In this document: in pieces, positions 30,574-37,457 of the stretch
Layout of the letters: every line of letters starts with the position of its first letter
How positions within the stretch are numbered: the stretch's first letter is position 1
IMG/VR virus record: IMGVR_UViG_3300010392_001242
Coordinates: 1 to 43,327 of that record
Origin: a virus
Length of the DNA: 43,327 nt
Reading direction: 5' to 3' (one strand)
Position numbers and translations under genes: made by a program
The notes under the pieces: generated by a model
Database searches by the model: none
Seen by the model: only the letters and a program-made list of their open reading frames with translations
What the model was told of the DNA's origin: nothing

Positions 30574-31128
30574 TCATGCTGCCGCCTTGCGCTTGAATAG
30601 GCGGTAGTCATCTGGGTTGTAATTCAACTCATCAAGCAGAGGCTTCCAGCTCTTGCCAAGGCGTATTAGGCTTACTTGAGAGTGTGTAATGGGAAGGTTG
30701 GCGGCAATTAACATATTGCTTTTGCCATCCATTATTTGGCTAACAACCTCCGTAACAATGGATTTATTGAGCTTACAGGCGTTGTTGTCTTCACCGGCCT
30801 GTGGCGCTCTACGGCCCTTTATGGCCATATCACGCATGTTGTCCTGATGCGTACCCAAGAAAAGGTGGTCAGGATTTAAACAGGTTCGATTGTCGCACTT
30901 ATGGCAAACGAACAGTTCACCCGGGTCAACACCGTGGTGGTAGGCATAACTGACGCGGTGAGCGGCGAATTTTCGCTTATCTCCGGGCAGACAGATATGA
31001 AAATAACCATATCCGCTACCATTTGTTGAGCCTTGGTATTCCCAACATCCATTGTCGGTGATAATATGCGCGCCCAACTTGGACGATACCAGATCGAAAC
31101 GTAAATCGATGCGTTCAAGTAAATTCAT
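30574..31128 (-). CDS. HNH endonuclease (HNH_3 type)
   Basis: From ATG 31128 (AAGGGTGACAG upstream) it encodes 184 residues. C-W-E-Y-Q-G-S-T-N-G-S-G-Y-G, then H-R-V-S-Y-A-Y-H-H-G, then C-H-K-C-D-N-R-T-C-L-N-P-D-H-L-F-L-G-T-H-Q-D-N is the HNH_3 family signature of homing-type nucleases and phage HNH proteins. A C-terminal HTH-like segment (P-I-T-H-S-Q-V-S-L-I) would aid DNA recognition. A free-standing homing nuclease near the element boundary is plausible. Confidence 0.8.
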   Translation of the reverse strand: MNLLERIDLRFDLVSSKLGAHIITDNGCWEYQGSTNGSGYGYFHICLPGDKRKFAAHRVSYAYHHGVDPGELFVCHKCDNRTCLNPDHLFLGTHQDNMRDMAIKGRRAPQAGEDNNACKLNKSIVTEVVSQIMDGKSNMLIAANLPITHSQVSLIRLGKSWKPLLDELNYNPDDYRLFKRKAAA

Positions 31129-31202
31129 GACTGTCACCCTTTTTGTCACCCCTTGGGGTCTTAAAAAGGTGTTTTAAGTCCTGATAGTCCACGGTAAATC
31201 CC

Positions 31203-31290
31203 AGCCCGGGTGGTGGAATTGGTAGACACAGGAGACTTAAAATCTCCCGACTTAACGGTCGTGCCGGTTCAAGTCCGGCCCCGGGCACCA
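31203..31290 (+). tRNA. tRNA-Leu (anticodon UAA)
   Basis: Complete cloverleaf: acceptor GCCCGGG/CCCGGGC, anticodon stem GGAGA/TCTCC with loop CTTAAAA (anticodon TAA at 31237-31239), long variable arm CGACTTAACGGTCG, T arm GCCGG-TTCAAGT-CCGGC, and an encoded CCA (31288-31290). It is the likely target site of the integrase encoded just downstream. Confidence 0.97.
31263..31290. other. candidate attachment site (3' end of tRNA-Leu)
   Basis: Tyrosine integrases encoded next to a tRNA 3' end usually recombine within its T arm and acceptor. The T arm to CCA stretch here (GCCGGTTCAAGTCCGGCCCC onward) should recur as a direct repeat at the far end of the element, outside this window. No second copy is seen inside the window. 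Confidence 0.5.
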
Positions 31291-31420
31291 TTAACATTTT
31301 TGCCGTTTCCGGCTAAATCTAGCTTTATCTTATTATTCAATGACTTAGCATTGATTCGCTGAGGCTGTGGTTTACTATTGTTAGCCATAACCAGCCGTAT
31401 TTCGCGCGATTTTACGAACA

Positions 31421-31444
31421 AATTGCGAATGAAATTACGAATGA
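31421..31444. repeat. tandem 12-bp repeat upstream of integrase gene
   Basis: AATTGCGAATGA and AATTACGAATGA lie head to tail, and TTTTACGAACAA immediately before is a third, weaker copy. The spacing (12 bp) and place just upstream of int suggest arm-type integrase sites or an operator for int. Confidence 0.55.
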
Positions 31445-31456
31445 GGTGAATGCATC

Positions 31457-32431
31457 ATGGCTACGATACGTAAGCTGAAGAGCAAACGGTTTGTCGCAGA
31501 AGTCAGAAAATTCGGTCACTATAAATCTAAAACCTTTGATACCAAAATACAGGCTATGGCATGGGCTGCCGAGTCCGAGCAGACTCTATCGCCTGATACT
31601 CTGGTTCAGGGCAAAACACTTGGTGATTGCTTCACCCGCTACCGTGATGAAGTATCCCCGTCCAAGAAAAGCTACCGCACCGAACATAACCGCCTTAATA
31701 AATTCCTGCGGGAAAAGCTCGCCCTCATGCCCTTGGGTGAAGTGAAACAGACCCATTTCGATAGATGGATAGAAACCTCTTTAACACGCATTAAAAGCAG
31801 CAGTGTTAACCGTGATCTGAATCTACTCTCCAGTGTGTTTGAACAGGCTAAACGCTGGCGCTGGACGGATAGCAACCCGATACGGGGTATCAGGCGACCC
31901 AAGAACCCGCATCCCAGAGATAGGCGTATTTCTGAAAAGGAAATCGAGCGTATATTGGACTCCCTTGGCTTTGACGGAGAAACCGTCACAGAGCGCCGTC
32001 ATGTCATCGCCGTGGCGTTTCTGTTTGCGATTGAGACTGCGATGCGCCAAGGCGAAATCTGGAATCTTGAGTGGGATGATGTGTTTCTGGATAAATGCTT
32101 TGTCCGGCTACATGAAACCAAAAATGGAACCAAGCGTGATGTCGCCTTATCTAGTGAAGCTATACGTCTGCTTAACCTGTTGGATAACCGCAAGCATTCC
32201 AGAGTGTTTGCGACGAATCAGGCTTCTTCAGGAACCATCTTTAGACGTTGCCTGATGCTAGCTGGAATTAAAGGGCTGACCTTTCACGATACGAGACATG
32301 AAGCACTCACACGCCTTGCCCGTAAACTCGATGTGCTAGACCTTGCCAGAATGGTTGGCCATCGAGATCCACGATCGTTGATGATTTATTACAATGCTAC
32401 GGCAGAAGAAATTGCTGCACGGTTAGGGTGA
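31457..32431 (+). CDS. tyrosine recombinase (integrase)
   Basis: Encodes 324 residues. N-terminal arm-binding domain (1-45), core-binding SAM-like domain (50-135), catalytic domain with R197 (A-M-R-Q-G-E-I), H277-D-T-R280, H302 (G-H-R-D-P) and nucleophile Y311 or Y312 (M-I-Y-Y). All catalytic residues are present. GAGGTGAATGCATC precedes ATG 31457. The site next to tRNA-Leu indicates that it inserts its element at the tRNA 3' end. Confidence 0.93.
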   Translation: MATIRKLKSKRFVAEVRKFGHYKSKTFDTKIQAMAWAAESEQTLSPDTLVQGKTLGDCFTRYRDEVSPSKKSYRTEHNRLNKFLREKLALMPLGEVKQTHFDRWIETSLTRIKSSSVNRDLNLLSSVFEQAKRWRWTDSNPIRGIRRPKNPHPRDRRISEKEIERILDSLGFDGETVTERRHVIAVAFLFAIETAMRQGEIWNLEWDDVFLDKCFVRLHETKNGTKRDVALSSEAIRLLNLLDNRKHSRVFATNQASSGTIFRRCLMLAGIKGLTFHDTRHEALTRLARKLDVLDLARMVGHRDPRSLMIYYNATAEEIAARLG

Positions 32432-32454
32432 TTTATTCGCAGGAAGGATAGCTA

Positions 32455-32485
32455 GAAGGAAGAGGCTTCCAAAGCCACTTCCTTC
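32455..32485. terminator. long hairpin between convergent genes
   Basis: GAAGGAAG (32455-32462) pairs with CTTCCTTC (32478-32485) and, inside an A-A mismatch, GGCTT pairs with AAGCC around CCA. Symmetric, so it can end both the integrase and the AraC-type transcripts, although T-runs are weak. Confidence 0.65.
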
Positions 32486-32531
32486 AGTATGCTTTTCTAA
32501 ATAACTCCAATACTCAAGTATAATTGTTTCT

Positions 32532-33401
32532 CTATTTCAAAGGGACATAGATGTCTGTAATTAGTTCACATTCATCAACTTCATGAATGAAATTGATGTA
32601 GTGGAAGAAGCAAGGGTAGTCACGAATTTCTTCATTGTTTTCTGGAAGCCATTCACGGTAAACATAGTAGATACTGTTATCCAGATTATTGTGGCTTCCT
32701 TTATGCCGTATCACTGCACAACGCCCACCAGGAATCTCGCCAGTTTTTACACCATACCGATTTTCCGGCACATCACTTTCTATAGATCCACATACGTCCC
32801 AGCGAAACTTTTCAGGGCTTGTGGTTTTTGGATCGCTGTAGGGTATTCCGAAGGTTTTGCTTGTTTTAACCGGTGATAAACCCGTTTCTTTTCGCCACTG
32901 AATAAATTTACCGGCAGTTTCTAATACTTTTTCTGGTGAACCAAGATGCTCAATAAGAGCAACTTTTGTTGTTTCAAATTCTACAATATCTACTTTCATT
33001 TTTTTAACTCCATGAGGCTGAATGTGAAAATCAAACCGTGTGTGCCATTGTGGCCATTGTGGTTCTGCCCTGAATTCAGAAGGAGACTGGTCAAAGGTTC
33101 TCTTAAATGCTCTGGAAAATGCCTCAGGACTATCAAATCCTGCTTCCAGTGCAATTTCGATAATGCGCTGTTCCTTTTCAAAAGCTAGACGAAACGATGC
33201 TCTTTTCAACCTTGCCAGCTGAATAAACTTCGTAACACTCATGCCTGTATAAGCAGTAAATACTCTATGAAAATGATATTTCGAGAATGCAGCCACATTA
33301 CTCATTACCTCAAGTGTAAGCGTCTCATTGAGATTCTGATTAATATATTCACAAACACGTGATACACGCTCATCATAAGGACTTACTAACTTATTCTTCA
33401 T
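32532..33401 (-). CDS. AraC-family regulator with GyrI-like domain
   Basis: Encodes 289 residues. Two AraC helix-turn-helix motifs lie in residues 12-110: S-N-V-A-A-F-S-K-Y-H-F-H-R-V-F, and I-A-L-E-A-G-F-D-S-P-E-A-F-S-R-A-F-K-R. The C-terminal half (from about 138, K-V-D-I-V-E-F-E, to D-I-Y-V-P-L) is a GyrI/SbmC-like ligand-binding domain. Rob/SoxS-related regulators of this build sense small molecules and control efflux or stress genes. Cargo, since it is not part of transfer functions. Confidence 0.9.
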   Translation of the reverse strand: MKNKLVSPYDERVSRVCEYINQNLNETLTLEVMSNVAAFSKYHFHRVFTAYTGMSVTKFIQLARLKRASFRLAFEKEQRIIEIALEAGFDSPEAFSRAFKRTFDQSPSEFRAEPQWPQWHTRFDFHIQPHGVKKMKVDIVEFETTKVALIEHLGSPEKVLETAGKFIQWRKETGLSPVKTSKTFGIPYSDPKTTSPEKFRWDVCGSIESDVPENRYGVKTGEIPGGRCAVIRHKGSHNNLDNSIYYVYREWLPENNEEIRDYPCFFHYINFIHEVDECELITDIYVPLK

Positions 33402-33601
33402 TTTGTTCCTTCTTGTCTCAGGTCTGTTTGCATTATGCTACCGTATGTTAGAGCTGTCCTGATTGAGATTGCTAAGATTTCTATAACGATGTACAAAGCT
33501 TGTAAAGGTAGTTCGATTATTGAGTTTACTCATATAGCGATGACAAGTGAGTATAAAAAGTTAGTATTTGATAGGTTGTTTTCTCCGCAAGACTGTTTCC
33601 C

Positions 33602-33775
33602 TTATTCTGAAGCAACCCCCAAGTTTTGCGTAGGAATAAGGGAAATTTGAGGACAGGTTTGCATGGCTACCGATTCTTTATTTTTCGTTTGTGAAAGTAA
33701 TTGATGGATTATGTGTGATGGAGAAGCGCACCCCGTTACCAACATTAAAATCGTTAGTGCGATAAACAGCTTCAT
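33602..33775 (-). CDS. small lipoprotein
   Basis: A 57-residue ORF starting MKLFIALTILMLVTGCASPS. Hydrophobic core and lipobox V-T-G-C (Cys16), with A at +2. Its ATG overlaps the stop of the next gene upstream (ATGA), which indicates an operon. Small lipoproteins of mobile elements are often entry-exclusion or mating-pore factors, but identity is not known. The rightward ORF opposite (33435-33650) is rejected. Confidence 0.65.
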   Translation of the reverse strand: MKLFIALTILMLVTGCASPSHIIHQLLSQTKNKESVAMQTCPQISLIPTQNLGVASE

Positions 33776-34269
33776 TGAAATGCACTCATTTCAATGACTT
33801 TGCATTCCGGTTTAGCGGGGAAATCACACCACAAAACATATGCGCTTAGTTCACCGATAGTCAGGTGCTTTTCTTCCCTCCAATACATCGGAAAAAAGCA
33901 CCACCCACAGTCGTGGGTTTTAGTATTTTTATCCATATTCCGTAAGTGCGTTTTTATTAAATTGAAATATCGGGTAGCTCGTGTTTTGTAATAGTCCTGA
34001 TTGGTACATTTGAAATAATAGAGTTTGCCTATCGGCATAGTGCGTTTAATTTTAGTATCACTATTACACGCCATATTGGTTATAGCTTTAAAGGAGCTTT
34101 TATAGAGCGGTGCTTCCTGTCTTGGTGAGCCAAAGTAACTGCCACCCATACTTGGCGCAAGACAGAAATTCCGGGAACGGTCAAAGACGGTTTTACCTGT
34201 AAATTCGTCATACAGTTTTTCAAGCGTATCCGCATCATAAAGGGCATGACCAGCTGATGGTAACGGCAT
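33772..34269 (-). CDS. cysteine-containing hypothetical protein
   Basis: Encodes 165 residues, GAGGT upstream. Contains C-L-A-P-S-M-G-G-S-Y-F-G-S-P-R-Q-E and seven cysteines (C36, C68, C88, C120, C123 and two more near the end), suggesting disulphides or metal binding. Residues 55-110 are helical and basic. No recognised family. It starts a short leftward operon with the lipoprotein, controlled by the operator at 34314-34329. Confidence 0.55.
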   Translation of the reverse strand: MPLPSAGHALYDADTLEKLYDEFTGKTVFDRSRNFCLAPSMGGSYFGSPRQEAPLYKSSFKAITNMACNSDTKIKRTMPIGKLYYFKCTNQDYYKTRATRYFNLIKTHLRNMDKNTKTHDCGWCFFPMYWREEKHLTIGELSAYVLWCDFPAKPECKVIEMSAFQ

Positions 34270-34296
34270 GGGATATTTACCTCTTTGCAGAGAGAA

Positions 34297-34337
34297 TTCA
34301 TATGCGGTATTATACGCACTATATTGCGTAATTGCAT
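34297..34337. promoter_or_regulatory. divergent promoters sharing an ACGC-N8-GCGT operator
   Basis: Rightward promoter: TTCATA (34297-34302), 17 bp, TATATT (34320-34325). Leftward promoter: TATAAT (34314-34309) with a weaker ATGCAA at 34337-34332, 17 bp. The 16-base palindrome ACGCACTATATTGCGT (34314-34329) overlaps both. A second copy with the same ends is at 38204-38219, so one regulator of the element probably controls both places. Confidence 0.7.
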
Positions 34338-34351
34338 AGTGTGCAGCACCG

Positions 34352-34675
34352 ATGAAACGGATACGAATCAGCGAAGAACCTATACAGCTAGATCTGTTTG
34401 CAGATAATGTGGTGCCGTTTTTCTATAGCTTTCCCGTGAATTGTACTGATCGGGAGTGGATAGATTGGCAGGAATCATTACAGCGGGAACGTGAGCGTAA
34501 CGCACAGGCACATGAACGCTGGAAAGCTTATATGTATTCCATGCGCTGTATTATCAGCCAGTTCGGATATCGAGCTTTCAAGAAAAACGGGCAGATCATC
34601 GTTGAGCGTATTCCCTATAGAGGTGAGGAATTACGTTCGGAAATGAGAGCGAGAAATATGCGGGTAATTCAATGA
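34352..34675 (+). CDS. orphan basic protein
   Basis: Encodes 107 residues (MKRIRISEEPIQLDLFADNV), highly charged, with E-R-E-R-N-A-Q-A-H-E-R-W-K-A-Y helix in the middle and a basic C-terminus. It begins the rightward operon behind the divergent promoter. Start ATG 34352 matches GATGAAACGG with no strong ribosome site. Function unknown. Confidence 0.55.
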   Translation: MKRIRISEEPIQLDLFADNVVPFFYSFPVNCTDREWIDWQESLQRERERNAQAHERWKAYMYSMRCIISQFGYRAFKKNGQIIVERIPYRGEELRSEMRARNMRVIQ

Positions 34676-34899
34676 ATGACAAAGAATTTGAAGCATTCCA
34701 TAGACGCTGCCGTGCACCTTTTACAGATGGCTGGGGAAACTCGACACTACCTAAGCCACAAAAAGCGGATAAACGCTTCTGTGAGCTTCTTTCGGAAATT
34801 ACAGCTAGTGTACCGGAGTCGCATAAGCAGGATTTTATCCGCTTACAGAGAAAAATATTCGGACTCAAATTAATATCTACTGAGGATAGCGCCTCATGA
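34672..34899 (+). CDS. mini-protein paralogue 1
   Basis: Encodes 75 residues with an ATGA overlap to the previous gene. The C-terminal half carries P-E-S-H-K-Q-D-F-I-R-L, then G-L-K-L-I, a motif repeated without gaps in the proteins at 36429 and 36601. The N-terminus differs (R-R-C-R-A-P-F). Helical fold expected. No family recognised. Confidence 0.6.
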   Translation: MNDKEFEAFHRRCRAPFTDGWGNSTLPKPQKADKRFCELLSEITASVPESHKQDFIRLQRKIFGLKLISTEDSAS

Positions 34900-35387
34900 G
34901 AACGTTACTAAAATTAATCTGCTGGAGTGGCCTTGCTGCCAGTATTTACTATCTCGGATTTACGTGGTGGACAATACCAATATTTGGATTCTGTTTAATA
35001 TCGGTGAAGCTCTATTTAGGAATTAGCGACCTTGCAAAAGAAAATATCACCATATCCTCATTCACTGTGGCAGGAATTTACCTAGCAGGAATAGCGATCT
35101 ATGTTTTTAGCGGTGAAGATTATCTAAGCCGTACAATGGATTCTATCTACACAGCTAAATATTATCTAAATCCCATTATGTTACTCATGGTGGTGCTGGT
35201 TTTAGGGGCTGATTCATCTGGAAGTTACGGCGGCAGTAGAGGTAGGGGCAACCAATATGTAAATGATGAAGTACCTGTATCTTACGATAACGCCTATGGG
35301 CAGAAACGGGACATAATCGATCAGCTCAGAGTAGAAAATCTGGGTGATATTGCTTCCGGTGCTAAAAATCCTGATGATCCGTGGTAG
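34896..35387 (+). CDS. membrane protein, hypothetical
   Basis: Encodes 163 residues, overlapping the previous gene (ATGA). Four hydrophobic segments (5-25, 27-44, 54-72, 89-105) then a soluble C-terminus with S-G-S-Y-G-G-S-R-G-R-G and N-L-G-D-I-A-S-G-A-K-N-P-D-D-P-W. The Gly-rich linker and polar tail would be cytoplasmic. Function unknown. Confidence 0.6.
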   Translation: MRTLLKLICWSGLAASIYYLGFTWWTIPIFGFCLISVKLYLGISDLAKENITISSFTVAGIYLAGIAIYVFSGEDYLSRTMDSIYTAKYYLNPIMLLMVVLVLGADSSGSYGGSRGRGNQYVNDEVPVSYDNAYGQKRDIIDQLRVENLGDIASGAKNPDDPW

Positions 35388-35461
35388 TAGATATACTTCT
35401 CATTAACAATTAATTAACCCTTTTCTGATAGTGTTAATATTAATGGGAATTTATTAGTGCG

Positions 35462-35821
35462 ATGACAGTAGAAAAAAAGAAAACAGAGCTAGCAGAATTA
35501 GGCATTACACCTGAACAGCTAAAGGAAGCCGATGAACAGGCTGAATTTATTGAATGCGCTACTGCGCATGCTCCTGATGGAAAGCAATTCTGGTATTACC
35601 TTTCGATTAAGCCGAGTAAATATGCAGAGTATAAGCAGCGTCATCGAGACGGTGGCAAGCTGAATCCGAAAGAGTTCGGTGAAGTCCTTGCCTGCGGATG
35701 GGGAGCTAACCCGCCGGATGATATAAGAGCAGAAATGAAGGAGGAGTTTGGTTGTGATCCTTCCTTTGAGAAAAACTTAAAAACAGCCATTGAAAAAGAA
35801 TTACGTAATAACTCACAGTAG
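35462..35821 (+). CDS. orphan soluble protein
   Basis: Encodes 119 residues. Contains Y-A-E-Y-K-Q-R-H-R-D-G-G-K-L-N-P-K-E-F-G-E-V-L-A-C-G-W-G and a C-terminal F-G-C-D-P-S-F-E. The upstream 74 bases are AT-rich with TTAATATTAA at 35428-ish, which may be a promoter. No clear ribosome site. Unknown family. Confidence 0.5.
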   Translation: MTVEKKKTELAELGITPEQLKEADEQAEFIECATAHAPDGKQFWYYLSIKPSKYAEYKQRHRDGGKLNPKEFGEVLACGWGANPPDDIRAEMKEEFGCDPSFEKNLKTAIEKELRNNSQ

Positions 35822-35825
35822 GTGA

Positions 35826-36374
35826 ATGGACGAGCAACAAAAGCAAAGGAATGATAAGTTAGTATTGGATGTCATGGAGTTTGCCGACGTCCTTCAGGGG
35901 AAAGATGAATCACAACTCGAATCACTAAAAGCGGATTTGACCGGTGATCTCAAAGACAAGAACAAGGAATTTGAGTGGCTAGAAAAACACCGTAAATCCG
36001 AGATTACTGCACCACTTATGAATATGGGAATAGGTGCTAACCTAGCCGGTCTTGTTATGATGGCAACCTTTCCCGAGGGAGTCGAAGCAGTAGCTACTTT
36101 GGCTGAGGCGACAGCTCTGGCTACTTCTGCGGTTTTAATGGCTGTTGCTGGAAAGGGAGCTATGGATTTCAGCCAGACCAATACTGGTTATCGAATGGAT
36201 CAGAAAGAAGTAACCAGTGAAATTGAAGGAACAGAAGCAAAAATGGCTCTACTTGATAAAGCGCTTGATGGTGAAGAAATTGACCTTTCCGCTATCAAGG
36301 ATGTCACAGGTGAAGATTTAGCTCCGACAGTAGATAGGCTGTCTCATGAAAGAAATAACGGTCAAACCCGATAA
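35826..36374 (+). CDS. helical protein with two hydrophobic segments
   Basis: Encodes 182 residues. N-terminal 60 residues are charged coiled coil; residues about 64-85 (M-G-I-G-A-N-L-A-G-L-V-M-M-A) and 96-116 (A-L-A-T-S-A-V-L-M-A-V-A-G-K-G-A-M) are hydrophobic with small residues, a hairpin that could enter membranes; the C-terminus is acidic. It resembles pore-forming or immunity-type architectures but no identity is proposed. Five bases after the previous gene. Confidence 0.5.
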   Translation: MDEQQKQRNDKLVLDVMEFADVLQGKDESQLESLKADLTGDLKDKNKEFEWLEKHRKSEITAPLMNMGIGANLAGLVMMATFPEGVEAVATLAEATALATSAVLMAVAGKGAMDFSQTNTGYRMDQKEVTSEIEGTEAKMALLDKALDGEEIDLSAIKDVTGEDLAPTVDRLSHERNNGQTR

Positions 36375-36428
36375 TTCTTCGATTCATTACTAGCGCAACC
36401 CCGTTACGTATTCCAACAGTGATTCTTG

Positions 36429-36620
36429 ATGAAAAATAAAGACCTTCCACCGCATTTGCGCCGATGTAGCCCTTCACAAATGGGAACATTATTAGCCCGT
36501 TTTGAATATTTACAGGATACGATGAAACAGATACCGGAGAATCATAAACAGACCTTCATCAAAATGTACTTCCGTGAGCAGGGTTTGAGACTTATCAACC
36601 ATGACATTCTTTCCCGTTAA
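36429..36620 (+). CDS. mini-protein paralogue 2
   Basis: Encodes 63 residues (MKNKDLPPHLRRCSPSQMGT). P-E-N-H-K-Q-T-F-I-K-M, then G-L-R-L-I, aligns without gaps to the gene at 34672 and to the next gene. Ends H-D-I-L-S-R. Its end overlaps the start of the next paralogue by 20 bases, so the pair looks like a local duplication. Confidence 0.6.
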   Translation: MKNKDLPPHLRRCSPSQMGTLLARFEYLQDTMKQIPENHKQTFIKMYFREQGLRLINHDILSR

Positions 36621-36810
36621 CTCATCTTCTGAATCTCTTAAAGAAAAACAGCTAGCTCTTGCACTTGCGGTAGAGCTGGATTTGCAGCGAAGCGTTAAAG
36701 CAACTTTGGCGCAGCTGCATGAAAATGACAGGCAATCCTTCATCCAGATGTATTATCAATCATACGGCCTATCACTCCTTCATTGTGAATTGTTAGACCT
36801 ATCCCGTTAA
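36601..36810 (+). CDS. mini-protein paralogue 3
   Basis: Encodes 69 residues (MTFFPVNSSSESLKEKQLAL). H-E-N-D-R-Q-S-F-I-Q-M-Y-Y, then G-L-S-L-L and terminal D-L-S-R align with paralogues 1 and 2; the proline is changed and the N-terminus is different. Together the three define an orphan family in this element. Function unknown. Confidence 0.6.
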   Translation: MTFFPVNSSSESLKEKQLALALAVELDLQRSVKATLAQLHENDRQSFIQMYYQSYGLSLLHCELLDLSR

Positions 36811-36815
36811 ACGCT

Positions 36816-37013
36816 CTATGTAACGGAGCACCCCCAAGCAACGCACAGAGACCAAAGGCTATCAAGCCACGCATTTTCCCAAACCATACCCATTATTGCA
36901 TTGTCATGCCGATATATTTGCTTGTACGCACGTAGATTCTCAGTCTGCAATGATTTAAGTATTGCCGTCATTGCCAGTCCTTTTTGGTAGTCAAGATCGC
37001 TGGTAAATCCCAC
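36816..37013 (-). CDS. doubtful small ORF
   Basis: Encodes 65 residues from ATG 37013 (or 51 from 36971): a helical start, L-K-S-L-Q-T-E-N-L-R-A-Y, and a Trp-rich end with two cysteines. It is the only reading frame of note between the paralogues and the next genes and ends 5 bases from the convergent gene. No ribosome site is clear; it may be chance. Confidence 0.25.
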   Translation of the reverse strand: MGFTSDLDYQKGLAMTAILKSLQTENLRAYKQIYRHDNAIMGMVWENAWLDSLWSLCVAWGCSVT

Positions 37014-37051
37014 CTTTATTCGTGAACGCTACCGCCACGGCGGCGCTCATA

Positions 37052-37128
37052 AAACCGCTTTACCCGTTAACCTCAACTAAAACAGCTACGCTGCAAGTTT
37101 CGCTAAACAGTCCCCCACAAAGCGGTTT
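37052..37128. repeat. 10-bp inverted repeat in a gene-free stretch
   Basis: AAACCGCTTT (37052-37061) and AAAGCGGTTT (37119-37128) are perfect inverted copies 57 bases apart. The surrounding 190 bases hold no supported gene and include a second palindromic run (CCGCCACGGCGG near 37033). It may form part of a small RNA, an origin or a regulatory site. Confidence 0.5.
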
Positions 37129-37206
37129 GACGATCTCCTTATTCCGAGTCGGTTAATGCTTGTCACAAGGCGGAATTCACCGTCTTGAAAACAAAAGGTA
37201 AAGATT

Positions 37207-37407
37207 ATGACTAACCAACAAACAGATAAATCGTCAAACAGACCTACCCATACAGTACGCATTAAAGACTGGAATACCGATCAGGACAACTATCTGAATA
37301 TCGGTGTCGCATGGCAGAAAGACAACGGCACAATCACCGTAAAACTCTCCGGCAAGCAGCTCATTGACGATGCCATATTCCTTAATCCTATCAAGGACAA
37401 ATCATAA
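37207..37407 (+). CDS. small plasmid-type protein
   Basis: Encodes 66 residues (MTNQQTDKSSNRPTHTVRIK), then I-G-V-A-W-Q-K-D-N-G-T-I-T-V-K-L. The T-H-x-V-R...W...I-G-V-A-W...G pattern is like that of small DUF736/ssDNA-related proteins carried by plasmids and ICEs near relaxase genes. AAAGGTAAAG precedes the start. Exact role unknown. Confidence 0.65.
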   Translation: MTNQQTDKSSNRPTHTVRIKDWNTDQDNYLNIGVAWQKDNGTITVKLSGKQLIDDAIFLNPIKDKS

Positions 37408-37421
37408 CCATAACAAATTCA

Positions 37422-37440
37422 GGGGCGGCTTTGCCGTCCC
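37422..37440 (+). terminator. hairpin before DUF3768 gene
   Basis: GGGGCGGC (37422-37429) pairs with GCCGTCCC (37433-37440) around TTT, with one G-T pair. No T-run follows (TATAAAGGAG), so it may act as an attenuator or mRNA stabiliser. Confidence 0.5.
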
Positions 37441-37457
37441 TATAAAGGAGATTTTCA

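Larger units (their letters stand above)
1..31200. mobile_element. P22-like temperate podovirus prophage, left end missing
   Basis: The block has a complete lambdoid order: leftward early genes, immunity region with divergent promoters, replication, Q-like antiterminator, lysis, packaging, head, tail and ejection genes. The virion genes match the P22 set in order (terminase, portal, scaffold, capsid, gp4, gp10, gp7, gp20, gp16). All late genes appear intact, so it may be inducible. The phage integrase is not seen; by lambdoid convention it should lie left of position 1. The right boundary is not resolved: I see no repeat that marks an attR, and it is placed only tentatively between the HNH gene and the tRNA. 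Confidence 0.85.

Noticed and set aside
31115-31297. Leftward ORF across the tRNA
   Set aside because: It is the reverse complement of the tRNA-Leu gene and its flank.
33435-33650. Rightward 71-residue ORF after the AraC-type gene
   Set aside because: No ribosome site or domain, and its 3' end is antisense to the more convincing lipoprotein gene 33602-33775.
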